Of a stretch of DNA of 64,000 nt, positions 9,851-19,381 are shown piece after piece. The notes under the pieces are model-generated. The model had not been told where the DNA came from, did not search any database, and was given only the letters and a program-made list of their open reading frames with translations. The first letter of the stretch is position 1. Every line of letters begins with the position of its first letter. Source of the stretch: Mrakia gelida (Eukaryota; Basidiomycota; Tremellomycetes; Cystofilobasidiales; Mrakiaceae); the NCBI GenBank assembly GCA_024345305.1, contig BRON01000004.1:1302001-1366000 (forward strand), given 5' to 3'. The translations under genes were made by a program, and so were the position numbers.

Positions 9851-12046
9851 TCAATCCAGCTCAGCTCCATCGCTCTCCTCGTCCGCCTCCTCTCCACCCA
9901 CAAACAGTCCACCACTCGTCACCTCCTCCTTGGGTTTCGTCTCGTCTCGGATAGCTCCTCCGTCCTGGAAGGATAAGATGTTGGCTTCGTTCATCAGACC
10001 GACCTGTTTGAAACCGAACCGACCGAACGCGAGTCAGCTCACTAACGCGACAGCAAACGGGTTTCGAGCAACAGAAGGGATGAATGATATTGTGCACTCA
10101 CAGCCTCCTCAGCCTCCTCCAACCCCATCTTCCCCAGCACCTTATTCACCTCCTCCAAGCTCTCCTTCTTCAACGCGCTCTTCATCTTCTCCTCGAACCC
10201 GTCAAAGATGACCCACCTCCTCATCAAGTACTTCTGCACCTCCACCGGATCCATCCCCTCGGTCCCCTCCCCTTCGAGTTGGATCGTCTCCGGTGGGGGG
10301 CCGTCAGGGATGTTGAACGAGATGGAAGCTCCTCCCTCCGCGACGAGTTGGATCTGTTCCTCTCCCTCGCCTGAGGCGGCTCGTTCAGCGGATTCGGCGT
10401 TCATGGCGATGACGCGAGCGGCCATTCGGTCGTAGGTTTCCGTGATGTCTTTGAGGAAGATGTCGATGGCTTTCTTGCCGCCTGGGCCGCCTTGTCGCAT
10501 CCTGAGAAGAGAAAGAGGTCGAGGAAGACGCGTCGAGGGAAAAGGTCAGCGCTCGTTCTCTCCCTCTCGCATCTTCGCCTTCGTACATCCACCCACTCAC
10601 ACTCCAAAGAAACAGACAGACACATCAACTCACCTCTGGAAGAACAACCTCACTCCATCCTTCCCCAGTTTCCTACAGAACTGAACCAACAGTCCCTTCT
10701 CGACGCAGATCCTCGCCTTCTTCTTGTCCCCAGCGATCTCAGCGTTGAACGCCTCGAGGAGAAGCGCGTCGGTGGTGGATTCGAACATGACGGTTGGGTT
10801 CCGCTGAACGTATTCGAAGGCTTTGTCGAAGTTGAGGTAAGGGACCGAGAGGAAGGCGAGAGCGACGGGGGTGGCGACGGGGAGCTCGCCGTCTTCGTCG
10901 TCTGAGTCGGGGGTGAGTTGGGAGGTCTGTGAGAAGGACGAAGGAATGAACAGGGAGAACTCGCGTTAGAGCTGGTGGGCCGGGAGGAGGAAATAATAGG
11001 GAGAGGGAAAAGGAGGGAAGCGACGAACCGAGGCTTTGGGGTTGAGGACTTCGATGGCTGAGGAGGAGGAGGAGGGCGCTTTCGCCTTGAGAGGCTTCTT
11101 GGTCTCCGCCATAGGGTTGGGAGTAGATGGGTTGACGTACTGCGACACCGCGACGAAGTCAGCTTCACGTCGAAGAGGGAGACGAAAGGAAACAAAAACA
11201 AAAGGAGCGACGACTCACTCCTGAATCGAACCCATCGTGAATCCCCTCGCTCGTGATCTTCATCTTACTCTCCTTCTCCTCCTTCTCCACCTCCCTCTCA
11301 CACTCCTTCGTCCTCTCGTCCAACAGGTTGTTGTGATGCCTCAACCTCTCCTCCAGCCTAGCAACCATCTTCTCCTCCTCTCCTTCCCCGATCTTAGCTC
11401 CCTTGATCTCTGTCGCCTCCTTGGTGACCTGCTCGAGCAAGTGAAGAAGCATGACGTCGTAGGTGGGTTGGTTAGGTGCTCCGGTGTTAGGTTTGTCTGG
11501 AGAAGGGGAGGTTCGGAGTTGTTGGACGAGGTTGGAGAAGGTTGAGAGCGCTTGGATAGGAGGGAGGTCGGTGAGAGAGGTGAGGAGGGAGATGATTCGA
11601 GGTCGAAGGGTTCCGTTCAGAGCGACTTCGGTTTTGAGTTTGGAGATTCGGACTTGACGCTCGGCTCGCTTTTGGTGGATATCTTGTTGTTTCCATCTGA
11701 AAGAGGAAGAAGGACAGAAGAGGAGGTCAGCTGAAGGGAAGAAGGAGATGGTCGAGCTGGCGAGTTTCCCTTCTTTTGTTCTGCCGCACCGTCCGTCGCG
11801 ATGAACTTACCGGATCATACTCTTCTTATCGATATTAGGATGCTCTTCGATGTCAGAGTCGTCTGAAAGCTGTATATATTCAGAAAGAAACGAAGCGTCA
11901 GCGAGCTTGCAAGGAAACGAGGAAGGACGGACCCTCTTGAGCTTCTCCTTCCTTCCTCGAGCTTCCTTCCACTCCCGCCCTTTCACGCCCACTCCGAATA
12001 GCAAACTCACCTCGAGCTGGTCCCATTTGGAGTAGTTGAGAGGCAT
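9851..12046 (-). CDS. CDC37: Hsp90 co-chaperone Cdc37
   Basis: Cdc37 recruits protein kinases to Hsp90 in the cytosol. The start is set by the family hallmark MPLNYSKWDQLELSDDSD at 12044-12046 followed by IEEHPNIDKKSMIRWKQ, the N-terminal kinase-binding segment with the conserved Ser (casein kinase 2 site) in the SDDSD context. A long coiled coil follows (EERLRHHNNLLDERTKECE). The central Hsp90-binding region and the C-terminal helical domain contain KKAIDIFLKDITETYDRMA and EVNKVLGKMGLEEAEEAV. The last exon reads VGLMNEANILSFQDGGAI and ends in an acidic tail with TGA at 9851-9853. The gene has about seven exons with GTGAGT/CTGAC introns. Its 178-base upstream region is shared with the divergent gene at 12225. 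Confidence 0.92.
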
Positions 12047-12224
12047 CTTAGTAAAGCCAGAGAGAGGAGGAGTGAAAGTTTTGAGGAGGAAGGGTCGTGA
12101 GGGTGAGGAGAGAGGGACTCGGCAGGACACGAAATCGAGGCGAGCTCTTCCGCCCTGCCCTCTGTCCGTCGTCCACAAACCAGAACAGCGAAGATCTTCA
12201 CTTGTTCAATTCAAGCTCCTCGAC

Positions 12225-13206
12225 ATGCCGGTGAGTCTTCTCTACTAGAGCAGAGGTTTCAGAGGTCGAAAAGTTCGCTGACTCGACTCGAATCTTCTCA
12301 ACTCGCTGCCCTTGATCAGAGTGGAGGGCTCAACTTCGTTATCGCCCTCGCGGGATGTATGACCTTCTTCGGATGCCTACTCGCTGGATCTGTAGTTCTC
12401 GGGAGACAGGATCCTGCTTCGATTCCAAGGTGAGTTGTCGATCCATGCGCCATGCTGGGAGAAGGAGGGAGGAAGGATGGGAGCTTCCCGAGTTGAGCTT
12501 CCCACCTCTCCTCCTCCCTCCGCTGAGCCCTTCTCCTCGCTTCCCGACAAACGGCAGAGCTGACAAACATGATCACGTCTGCTGCTCAGATATCTTCGTT
12601 GGCTAGCTGCAGAACGCCCTGAGGTCGTGCTGGAACAGGATCTCGCATGGACGGACTCGAGAGGGGTCAAGAGGAGAGGCGGGAAAGACCTCGTCGTACC
12701 CGAGATCTACGAGGTCGAGATTCGGGAGGAGGTAGAGAGTGCGAGCCTCGAGTCTAGTTTGATTAGAAGCTGGCAGGAGCAGGGATGGATGGTGAGTCTG
12801 CGAGACCTGGCTCTGGAGGTGGAAGAACGGGACGAGAGCTGACCCTCGTTCGGGCTCGCTTGGCTCTCTTGTTTCTCTCCTCCAGCCGATAGCAGCTCGA
12901 CTCGCCCCTCTTGCCACATCGTCGAACGCTCCGTCATATCCTCCAGCTAAGCCATCAACAGAGAAACCCTCTCGGCCACTCATCCCACCTCCCTCCGTCA
13001 CTTCCCTCCGCGACGCGTCTCCTCTGCCTCGTCCCACCCTCCTCGTCGCCTTCCTCATCTCGCCTCCCCTTCCTCCTCCCACTACCACCATCACGTTCTC
13101 GCAAGGAGAGGAACCCGTGGTCGACTTCGACTTCGAGATAGGAGTGGAACAGGTCAAGCTGGACGGGAAGGTCGAGGCGCTGAAGTTGAAGTCGACTTGG
13201 ACGTGA
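12225..13206 (+). CDS. Small single-pass membrane protein of unknown function
   Basis: Four exons splice cleanly. The first holds only Met-Pro (12225-12230) before GTGAGT. The second encodes a hydrophobic segment, FVIALAGCMTFFGCLLAGSV, starting at about residue 6, followed by VLGRQDPASIPRYLRWLAAE. The third is charged (EDL-type, VEIREEVESASLESSLIR, ending QEQGWM). The fourth is Pro/Ser-rich and then beta-like (TITFSQGEEPVVDFDFEIG) with TGA at 13204-13206. The product is about 230 residues with one membrane helix near the N-terminus and a soluble C-terminal domain, so it is probably a type II or signal-anchored organelle or ER protein. I do not recognise the family. It is divergent from CDC37. 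Confidence 0.6.
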
Positions 13207-13614
13207 CTGCCGTTGTTTCGTTCTCTCCGGACCCGTTCGTACCTATCCTCTCTCCCTTCTGTATCTTGGTATCTCTTACCCTAATCCCACAGCTCGTGCG
13301 TTTTGCATCTTGTACCCCATCTATCTAACGACGTTTTCCTTCCTCGACTCGCGCGTCGTACGCGACCATCCACCTTTTCGGACCCGGAGAGTTGGGATTC
13401 GTGGCGGAGAACGAGCGAAACCGAAGGAGGACTCTCAGATCTCGATGGGAAGTGCGAAGCTGGCGGACTTTTGCGAATCGGCGGAGAGAGGGATGGGGAA
13501 GCAAGATCGTCGACGCGAGTCCGAGCAAATGCGCATCTCGTCGCCTTGCCTGTACCTCTCTCTCTTTCGTCTAGCGTCTTTGATGAACATTCACGATCAC
13601 CGACAATCTTCTCT

Positions 13615-13890
13615 GAGGCTATAACGAGTAAAAAGAGAGTTGATTTCAGGGACTTGGCTAGCCCATCGTGCAACACCTCGTCCCTTATCTGGGCTTTTCC
13701 GTTTCGATTCCTCTTCGGTCGCAGGGATGACCCCGAAAGTGGCTAGGCTGTAGGTTCGAGTCCAGCATATAACAGAGAGATGTATGCTTTTCGCGCCGGC
13801 TTTGAACGTCCGTCTCGGAGCTCGCTTTCTCGCCTGAACCAGCCATCTCGACGCGTCCGCTCCGCGTCGCCCGTTTCTTTGCTTTCGTCC
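13615..13890 (+). repeat. Dispersed repeat, copy 1, with Pol III-type A box, B box and TATA-like element
   Basis: This stretch matches the reverse complement of about 56030-56335. The matched core runs from TATAACGAGTAA (13620-13631) through a nearly identical block (TTTCAGGGACTTGGCTAGCC and following, 13644-13680), a second block (CTCTTCGGTCGCAGGGATGA, 13711-13730, then CCCC) and the B-box-like GGTTCGAGTCC (13753-13763). The similarity continues further downstream (CTGAACCAGCCATCTCG near 13838). TAGCCCATCG (13659-13668) fits the A-box consensus. A short T run follows at 13788-13791. No cloverleaf with pairing acceptor arms could be drawn, so I do not call a tRNA. A tRNA-derived SINE or a small Pol III RNA are the leading options. 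Confidence 0.65.
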
Positions 13891-14075
13891 TCCCTTGATC
13901 AGCACGAGGCTTTTTCTCGGAGACTCGCGAATCTGAGCCTCGGTGTATGAGCTTGGTCTGTGTGCGCGGGAGAACGCAAGATCTTCCCTTGACGACCAAA
14001 AAATCATGACGACACGCGACGGACTTCCTTCTTTGAGCGAGGAGCGAAGTCGAAACGAAAGCGCATCCAACCGCC

Positions 14076-15373
14076 ATGTTTTCGGAAGCTACAGGACACT
14101 CAGCTCATCTATCGAACCAGTGTCAGAACTGTGCGAAGACGTGTGGAAAGGAGTCCGGGTTGGAGATCAAAGTCTGTGAGTGAGCTGGGAGAGGGGGGAG
14201 GGAGGAGATCTGTTGAGCTCGGGCTCCTCCTTCCTTCCTTTGTTCTTCCTTTCCACCTTCGCTGTCTGCGAGAAGGACTCGAGCTGACTCTCTATCGTCT
14301 TTCCTTTGATAGGCAGTGCATGTCGCCAAAGTAGATACTGCTCAGTTGCCTGTCAGAAGGAGCACTGGACGACTCATCGACCTTTCTGCAAGCTCAATCG
14401 CAAGGTGCTCGAGATTCCCGTCGGAGAGAACGAGCCTACGAATGAACGTGAGTCTCATCCAACGGTTCGAAGGGCGTTGATCGGATGATCTTATAAAGGG
14501 TCCCAGCTGAGCTGAGGATTGGATCGAGCTCAGTGGCTGGAGGAGGAGGAAGGGACGAGATGGATCGAGCGATGGAGGACAGCTTGAGACGAGTCGACGC
14601 TGACCTCTCATCTTCTTCCTCTTCTCCTTTCACCTTTCCTCAGTCCTCAAATCAGTGATGCGACTCTTCATGCCATGAATCTCATGACTCCCGCTGGACG
14701 AGCGATGGCTGTACGTTCTCGCTTCTTCATCTAGCTTACCCCTCGCTCGACGACCTCTCGTCTCAACCTCTCTCGCTGCTGACCTGGTCTCGCATCTGCA
14801 CGATTTCTTCTCACCCATCTAGGGGAAACAAGCACTCATCGTCGACGTGACCTTCAACCCCAAGGGAAAGACGGACGGGACGAAGTTCGACTTCAAGTTC
14901 GCGTCGGTCTTCTCTGCAGCAGAGGTGAGTCTGCTTCCCTCTCTCGACTTTGACGCTCGCTGAGTCCCCTCCGCGTTGATCTTTAACAGATCAAGAAACT
15001 CGTGCCCACCGTCGACATCTTCGCCACTCGAGACCGAATCGCGAAACAGCATATCGAGAAGGGAATCGCCGACGTTTGTGCTATCACCATTTTGACTTGC
15101 ATGTGAGTCGTCACTCCCTCTCACCTCTTCACGTTCGTTCCGTTCTTCTTCCGCTCCCGAGCTGACCCTTCCTTTAACCATCGCTTCGCTTGCTTCGCTT
15201 CGACCAGGCCAACCCCGAAAGGACCCAAGCACCGAATGCTCACGAATCTCGTTCCGCTGGCATGGGAGCAAGAGCTCATCAAGGACGTCCCTGATGATTT
15301 CGATGACTGGGAGAGAGAACTGGAACACGATCTGTCGAAGGGTGTGAGTGTGAGATCGAACAGGTGGTGGTGA
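14076..15373 (+). CDS. MYND zinc-finger protein
   Basis: Exons 1 and 2 join to give a MYND-type zinc finger: CQNCAKTCGKES, VCSACRQSRYCS, VACQKEHWTTH, RPFCKLN. This has the Cys spacing and the closing His-Cys of the family. MYND fingers bind short proline-rich peptides; no partner can be named here. Later exons read ISDATLHAMNLMTPAGRAMA, GKQALIVDVTFNPKGK, IKKLVPTVDIFATRDRIAKQ, PTPKGPKHRMLTNLVPLAW and an acidic end, stopping at TGA 15371-15373. The total is about 200-210 residues. The obvious GTGAGT donor at 14449 does not keep frame into the next exon (about 14645). A phase-2 donor near 14478 would, so that junction is uncertain or frameshifted. No SET domain is present. Confidence 0.6.
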
Positions 15374-16178
15374 GTACGGAGGGATGGGCGGGAGCGACGC
15401 GTCGAGCGAGGACGACGAGGGAAGAGTTCGGTTGGGTTTCGTTCTTCATCCGAGCTTTCATTTACGACCTTAATGACTTATTCGGAACCTCTCTCGCCTC
15501 CGCTGAAAGTTTCGGAGACCTTCTTCCCGTTCGCGACTCTAGTCTAAACAACGCGAAACGAAGCGCCGGGACTCGAATCGACTCACGCGTCGACATTCCC
15601 TCTCCTCTCCCCTAGGTCTCTTTTGCTGTCGACTTACCATACAACATTGATGACACTACACAGCCTTGACTGGTAGAGAGTCCGGGGTTCTCTCTCTTCG
15701 CCTTCTCGACTATGCGCAACGCGAAACGAAGCTCGACGCGACTCCCTCTCCTCTCCTCTCCCCTCCCCCGCTCCGCTCGTATCAGCAGAAGCTCATCCAT
15801 TCATGGTTCCTTCGCACGAGCACCAGCACCAGAAGCGTAAAGTGTAAAGGAGGGAGCAAATAAAGATAAGGGGGGGCAGGATCCGCGAAGAGAAGGTGAA
15901 GGTGAAGTTTGATGGAGGGCGAGCGAGAGAGAAGAGCAGAGGATGACCCAGAACGAAGGAGAGGAGACGATAAAAAAAGACGGTATAGCCTAGTGTGGAT
16001 GGAAGAAAAAGATGAAGATGAAGAGCGGGGCAGATGGATGGAGACGTAAGGAGTACAGATGGAAGGAGAGGGAGGGAGGAGAGGGTGGATGGTTGATACA
16101 AGCAGAGGAGGGGAAAACGGAAGAGAGGCGTGGTACAGAACGAACGAAGCGAAGCGAGAGTGGAGTCGGGAGAGAGAG
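15374..16178. other. Intergenic region between convergent genes
   Basis: About 800 bases lie between the stop of the MYND gene and the stop of the cytochrome b561 gene. The overlapping open frames are low-complexity (Ser/Leu/Pro or Arg/Glu) and look like shadows of purine-rich DNA. Both 3' untranslated regions probably lie here. I see no RNA gene or repeat. Confidence 0.5.
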
Positions 16179-19157
16179 CTAGAACGCCATCCCCACCCTA
16201 TCCCGCTGCTCATCCCCCTTCGCCACTCGTCGTTGAAGTTCCTCCTCGTTCTGGAACGAGAACGGCGGGTGTTGTCGACTTCGTTCTTCCTCCTCGTACC
16301 GATGTTCGTCGTGCTCATCGAAGTGCTCGTTGTCCCAAGCTCCTCCTTCCTTCGGATCCTGCATGATCGGACTTGAGATGACCATCGGAGCGGAGGAGTA
16401 GTCGGAGGGATCCCTGGATCGTTTGGCTCCTTTCACGAGAACCATTTCTCGAGACTCGCGAGAGCGAAGACCGTCCGCTTGGTGTTGGCGGAATTGCTTG
16501 GGGAGGAGGGAGAGTCCGAGGAGGTAGGCTAGGGCGAAGAGCTGGGAGGAGGAGACGAAGAAGAAGAGGGGGAGGGGTTAGGGGGGTGCAGGGAGGAGAG
16601 AGGGAGAGGGGAGAGGAAGAGACGTACGCCGAGAAGAACACCCCAGGCTACTCGAACTCCCGTCGGAACGGCTCCTAGACTCGACCAGGAAGCCCACTCA
16701 TCTGCAACAGTGGAAGAAAGCGTCTCGTCAGTCTCGAGCGGCCTGCGACAACGCGAAGAGAGGAGACACGAAGCTCACCAAACCCAGTCCAAACCGTCGC
16801 CCAACCGATCACCAAGATGAGGATCCCAACGACAGGGTGCATCCAGTTCTGTATGCTCCTCCCCTTGACCTGAGCCTTAGCGTGAGGGCTGGCGGGGAAG
16901 ATGTGGATCTGCAGCGACGAAGGAAGGAAGAGAGGGAGGATCAGACGACGGATCGCCGGGTCGAAAGCAAACGAGAAGAAGGGGAGGACGAACCGCCGTT
17001 CCAAACCCGATCTGAAAGATGACGAGGATGAAGAGCGATAATCCAAGAGCTCGATGAGAGGACCAGAAGTGATCCGAGGTGATTCCCGTGGAGAGGTTGG
17101 TGGCCTGACGACGGACGACGAAGATGGAAACGACGTGGTCAGCTCGAAGAGACGAGGGAAGAGTAGAACGAGTGAGAGAGAAACGAACATGGACTCCGAG
17201 ACCGAAAGCGATGACGATGAAGGGAAGAGATAAAACGACGTGGACCAGCCCTGCAGTTGACGAAGGCGACGCGGACGAGGAAAGAAGTCAGACGCGTCTC
17301 CCGTCGATGGTCGTCAAGCTTCGAGCTTCGAAACAGGATCGAGGACTCACAGTGCGCCGTGATCCAATGAGGCCAGAAGGCTCGAAGAAGTCGTGCGATG
17401 ACCTGAAAAGACGAGATATAGCGAGCGAGACCCAAGGTCAGCTCTCAAGTTCGAAACGAGAACGCAAAAAGAGACCGAGCGACTCACGATTCCCGTGGGT
17501 ATGCAAACCATCGCTCCCAGACCTCCGAACGTCGCATGTGCGATGATGATCCTCTGAAAGGAAGTGTAGGCGACTGCAGCGTTGTTCGAAGATCCTCCTG
17601 CAGCTCGAGTTGCTTGAGGCGCCGTAAGGTTGGTGGTCGTTGCTGAACGCGGGAGCGAAGGACGACGGTCAGGTCAGCTCTCGTGCTGCTTCCCGCCTTC
17701 CATCTCTCTCATTTTCTGACACGCAGGCATCCGAACTCACCGACGGGTTTCCCTGTAGCTTGACTAGCCGTCTGAAGCACCGAGGCCGTCTGCGTCGAGT
17801 TGACCGCTCGCGTCGTCGTTACCGAGCTGGTGATGACCTTAGTGAGATCGAGCGTTGTAGCTCCCGAGTCTCGATGCTGGGCGATGTTGGCTCCTGGTGA
17901 AGTAGATCCTGGATTCGTGTTGCTCTGTCGAAACAAGGCGAAAATTAAGGAGCGTGAATGGTCAGCGAAATTGAAAGCTTTGCGATCGAGAAAGGATCTT
18001 CCGACGAGCTGAACTATGATATCGGCGGCAGAGAATAGACGTACGTAGGCCCAGATGATAGGAACGACGCTTGGCGAAGTGTAGTCGTCGAAGGAGAAGG
18101 TGATGGACGTCGCTGAGGAGTTGAGAAACGACGCGTAGGTTTCGAGGGTCGCGACGGAGGAGGGAGTGGTCTCCGTTGGTTGAACTTGAGCTCGTGATGA
18201 TCTCTGAGAGAGGGTGATGGAGGTGTCTGAGTTTGGCCACTGCGGAAGGGAGATGAGAGCGACGGTCGGAGGAGCGAGCGAGGGAGGGAGGAAGAGGAGG
18301 GGAGGGGAGGGAGGCGCGCGGAGGGAGGGGACGTGGGGCGGAGGGACAGAGTTAGCTTCGAGTGAGACGCCAAGGATGTTGAAAATTGTAGAGAAGGACG
18401 CACCACTATCACCACTGGATACGAAGGAAGTCAACAGAGAAGAAAGGTCAGATGGTCTACTAGAGAGGACGAGAAAGAGAACAAGCTCGAGCTCGCTCTC
18501 AAACAGTCGAGCCTTTCTCTTTCCGGCCGAGCTTTTTGCCTTCCCCTTCAGTCCTTCCCGCCTTCCCAGAGCTCCCTTCTTTCCCCCACCTAGAGCCCAG
18601 AGAATAAGACGCGTTACTTACTAGGAGAGTTTGCCATCGTTGTTCCCCATCTGTCGCAGCGAGAACAGGCGAGGGAAGAGGGAGGGGAGGCCGGTTCAGC
18701 TCTCGTTCCCTTCCGTCCTTGCGCTCCTCCCTTCCTCCTTCCTTCCTCTGAGAAAAAGCAGAACTTGACTGACCCTATGCTTATCCAACCGAATCCTGGA
18801 TCTGATTTCTGACTTGCAGGTGTGCGAGAGAGGGTGTCTACAGAAACAGAGAAGAGCGCGAACCAAACAGGTGTGAGCTTCGTTCCCTCCCTCCCTCTCG
18901 CCCCGCCTTCCTTTTCTCGGATTCCATTGGCTCAGCTGAAAGAGACGACTCACAGGTTACTTTGGAGGATGTCTTGACGGCAGAACAGCAGACGAGCTAT
19001 GGAACGTCCCAAGAAGCGAGAAAGTCAGCTTGTATAGAGCGCCAGGAGCCGCGACGGAGGAAATCGGACGAACTGTCGAGCAGAACGAGTCGCCTGTGTC
19101 GGCTCTCGCTGGGGAGGAAGCGAGAACAACCAGAGCTAGAAACGCGAAAGGGAGCAT
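16179..19157 (-). CDS. DOMON and cytochrome b561 membrane protein with signal peptide
   Basis: The start at 19155-19157 gives a signal peptide (MLPFAFLALVVLASSPARAD) in front of a DOMON/iron-reductase-type domain. That domain is assembled from many small exons: DPGFGWISIG, WGTTMANSPMVIVWPNSD, TSITLSQRSS, and a beta-rich end at IIWAY. A Ser/Thr-rich linker leads to a cytochrome b561 domain with four likely heme-ligand histidines on successive helices (IIIAHATFGGLGAM, WPHWITAHWLVHVV, FWSSHRALGLSLFI and IQNWMHPVVGILIL). The cytosolic tail is charged and ends GDEQRDRVGMAF. Related fungal proteins are thought to move electrons across the plasma membrane, for example for ferric or extracellular redox reactions; the acceptor here is unknown. 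The gene has about 13 exons. It shares 224 bases of promoter with TOM70. Confidence 0.82.
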
Positions 19158-19381
19158 TCTCCCGATAAGCTGACGGTGCTCGATGTAGATATGGCAAGGA
19201 AGGGAGGGAGAGGGAGGGGAGAAGGGAGGTCGACGTTGGGTTCCTTGTTGCTCCTCCTTGCCGACGAACTCGACTCGACTCGCCTGGACGTCATCCTCTT
19301 TTTCGCCCCTTCGCTGCCTTCCTCCCTTCACCTCCATCTTGTACCCTTTTCTCCCCTTCCTTTCCCTTTCTCCTTCCTAGT

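Noticed and set aside
13711..13780. U6 snRNA (GCAGGGATGACC resembles the U6 GGATGA segment, and ACAGAGA occurs nearby)
   Set aside because: The ACAGAGA lies after the GGATGA, the wrong order for U6, and is absent from the second copy.
13640..13790. tRNA gene call for the Pol III-like element (B box, antisense frame resembling those over tRNAs)
   Set aside because: No 7-base acceptor stem pairs across the unit, the A-to-B spacing is about 95 bases and the T-stem is imperfect in copy 1. I kept it as a repeat with Pol III boxes.
13597..14070. Protein-coding frames antisense to the repeat, sharing RGVARWASQVPE with a frame at 55810-56370
   Set aside because: The shared peptide is the translation of the repeat's conserved block in both copies; there is no start context or splice support.
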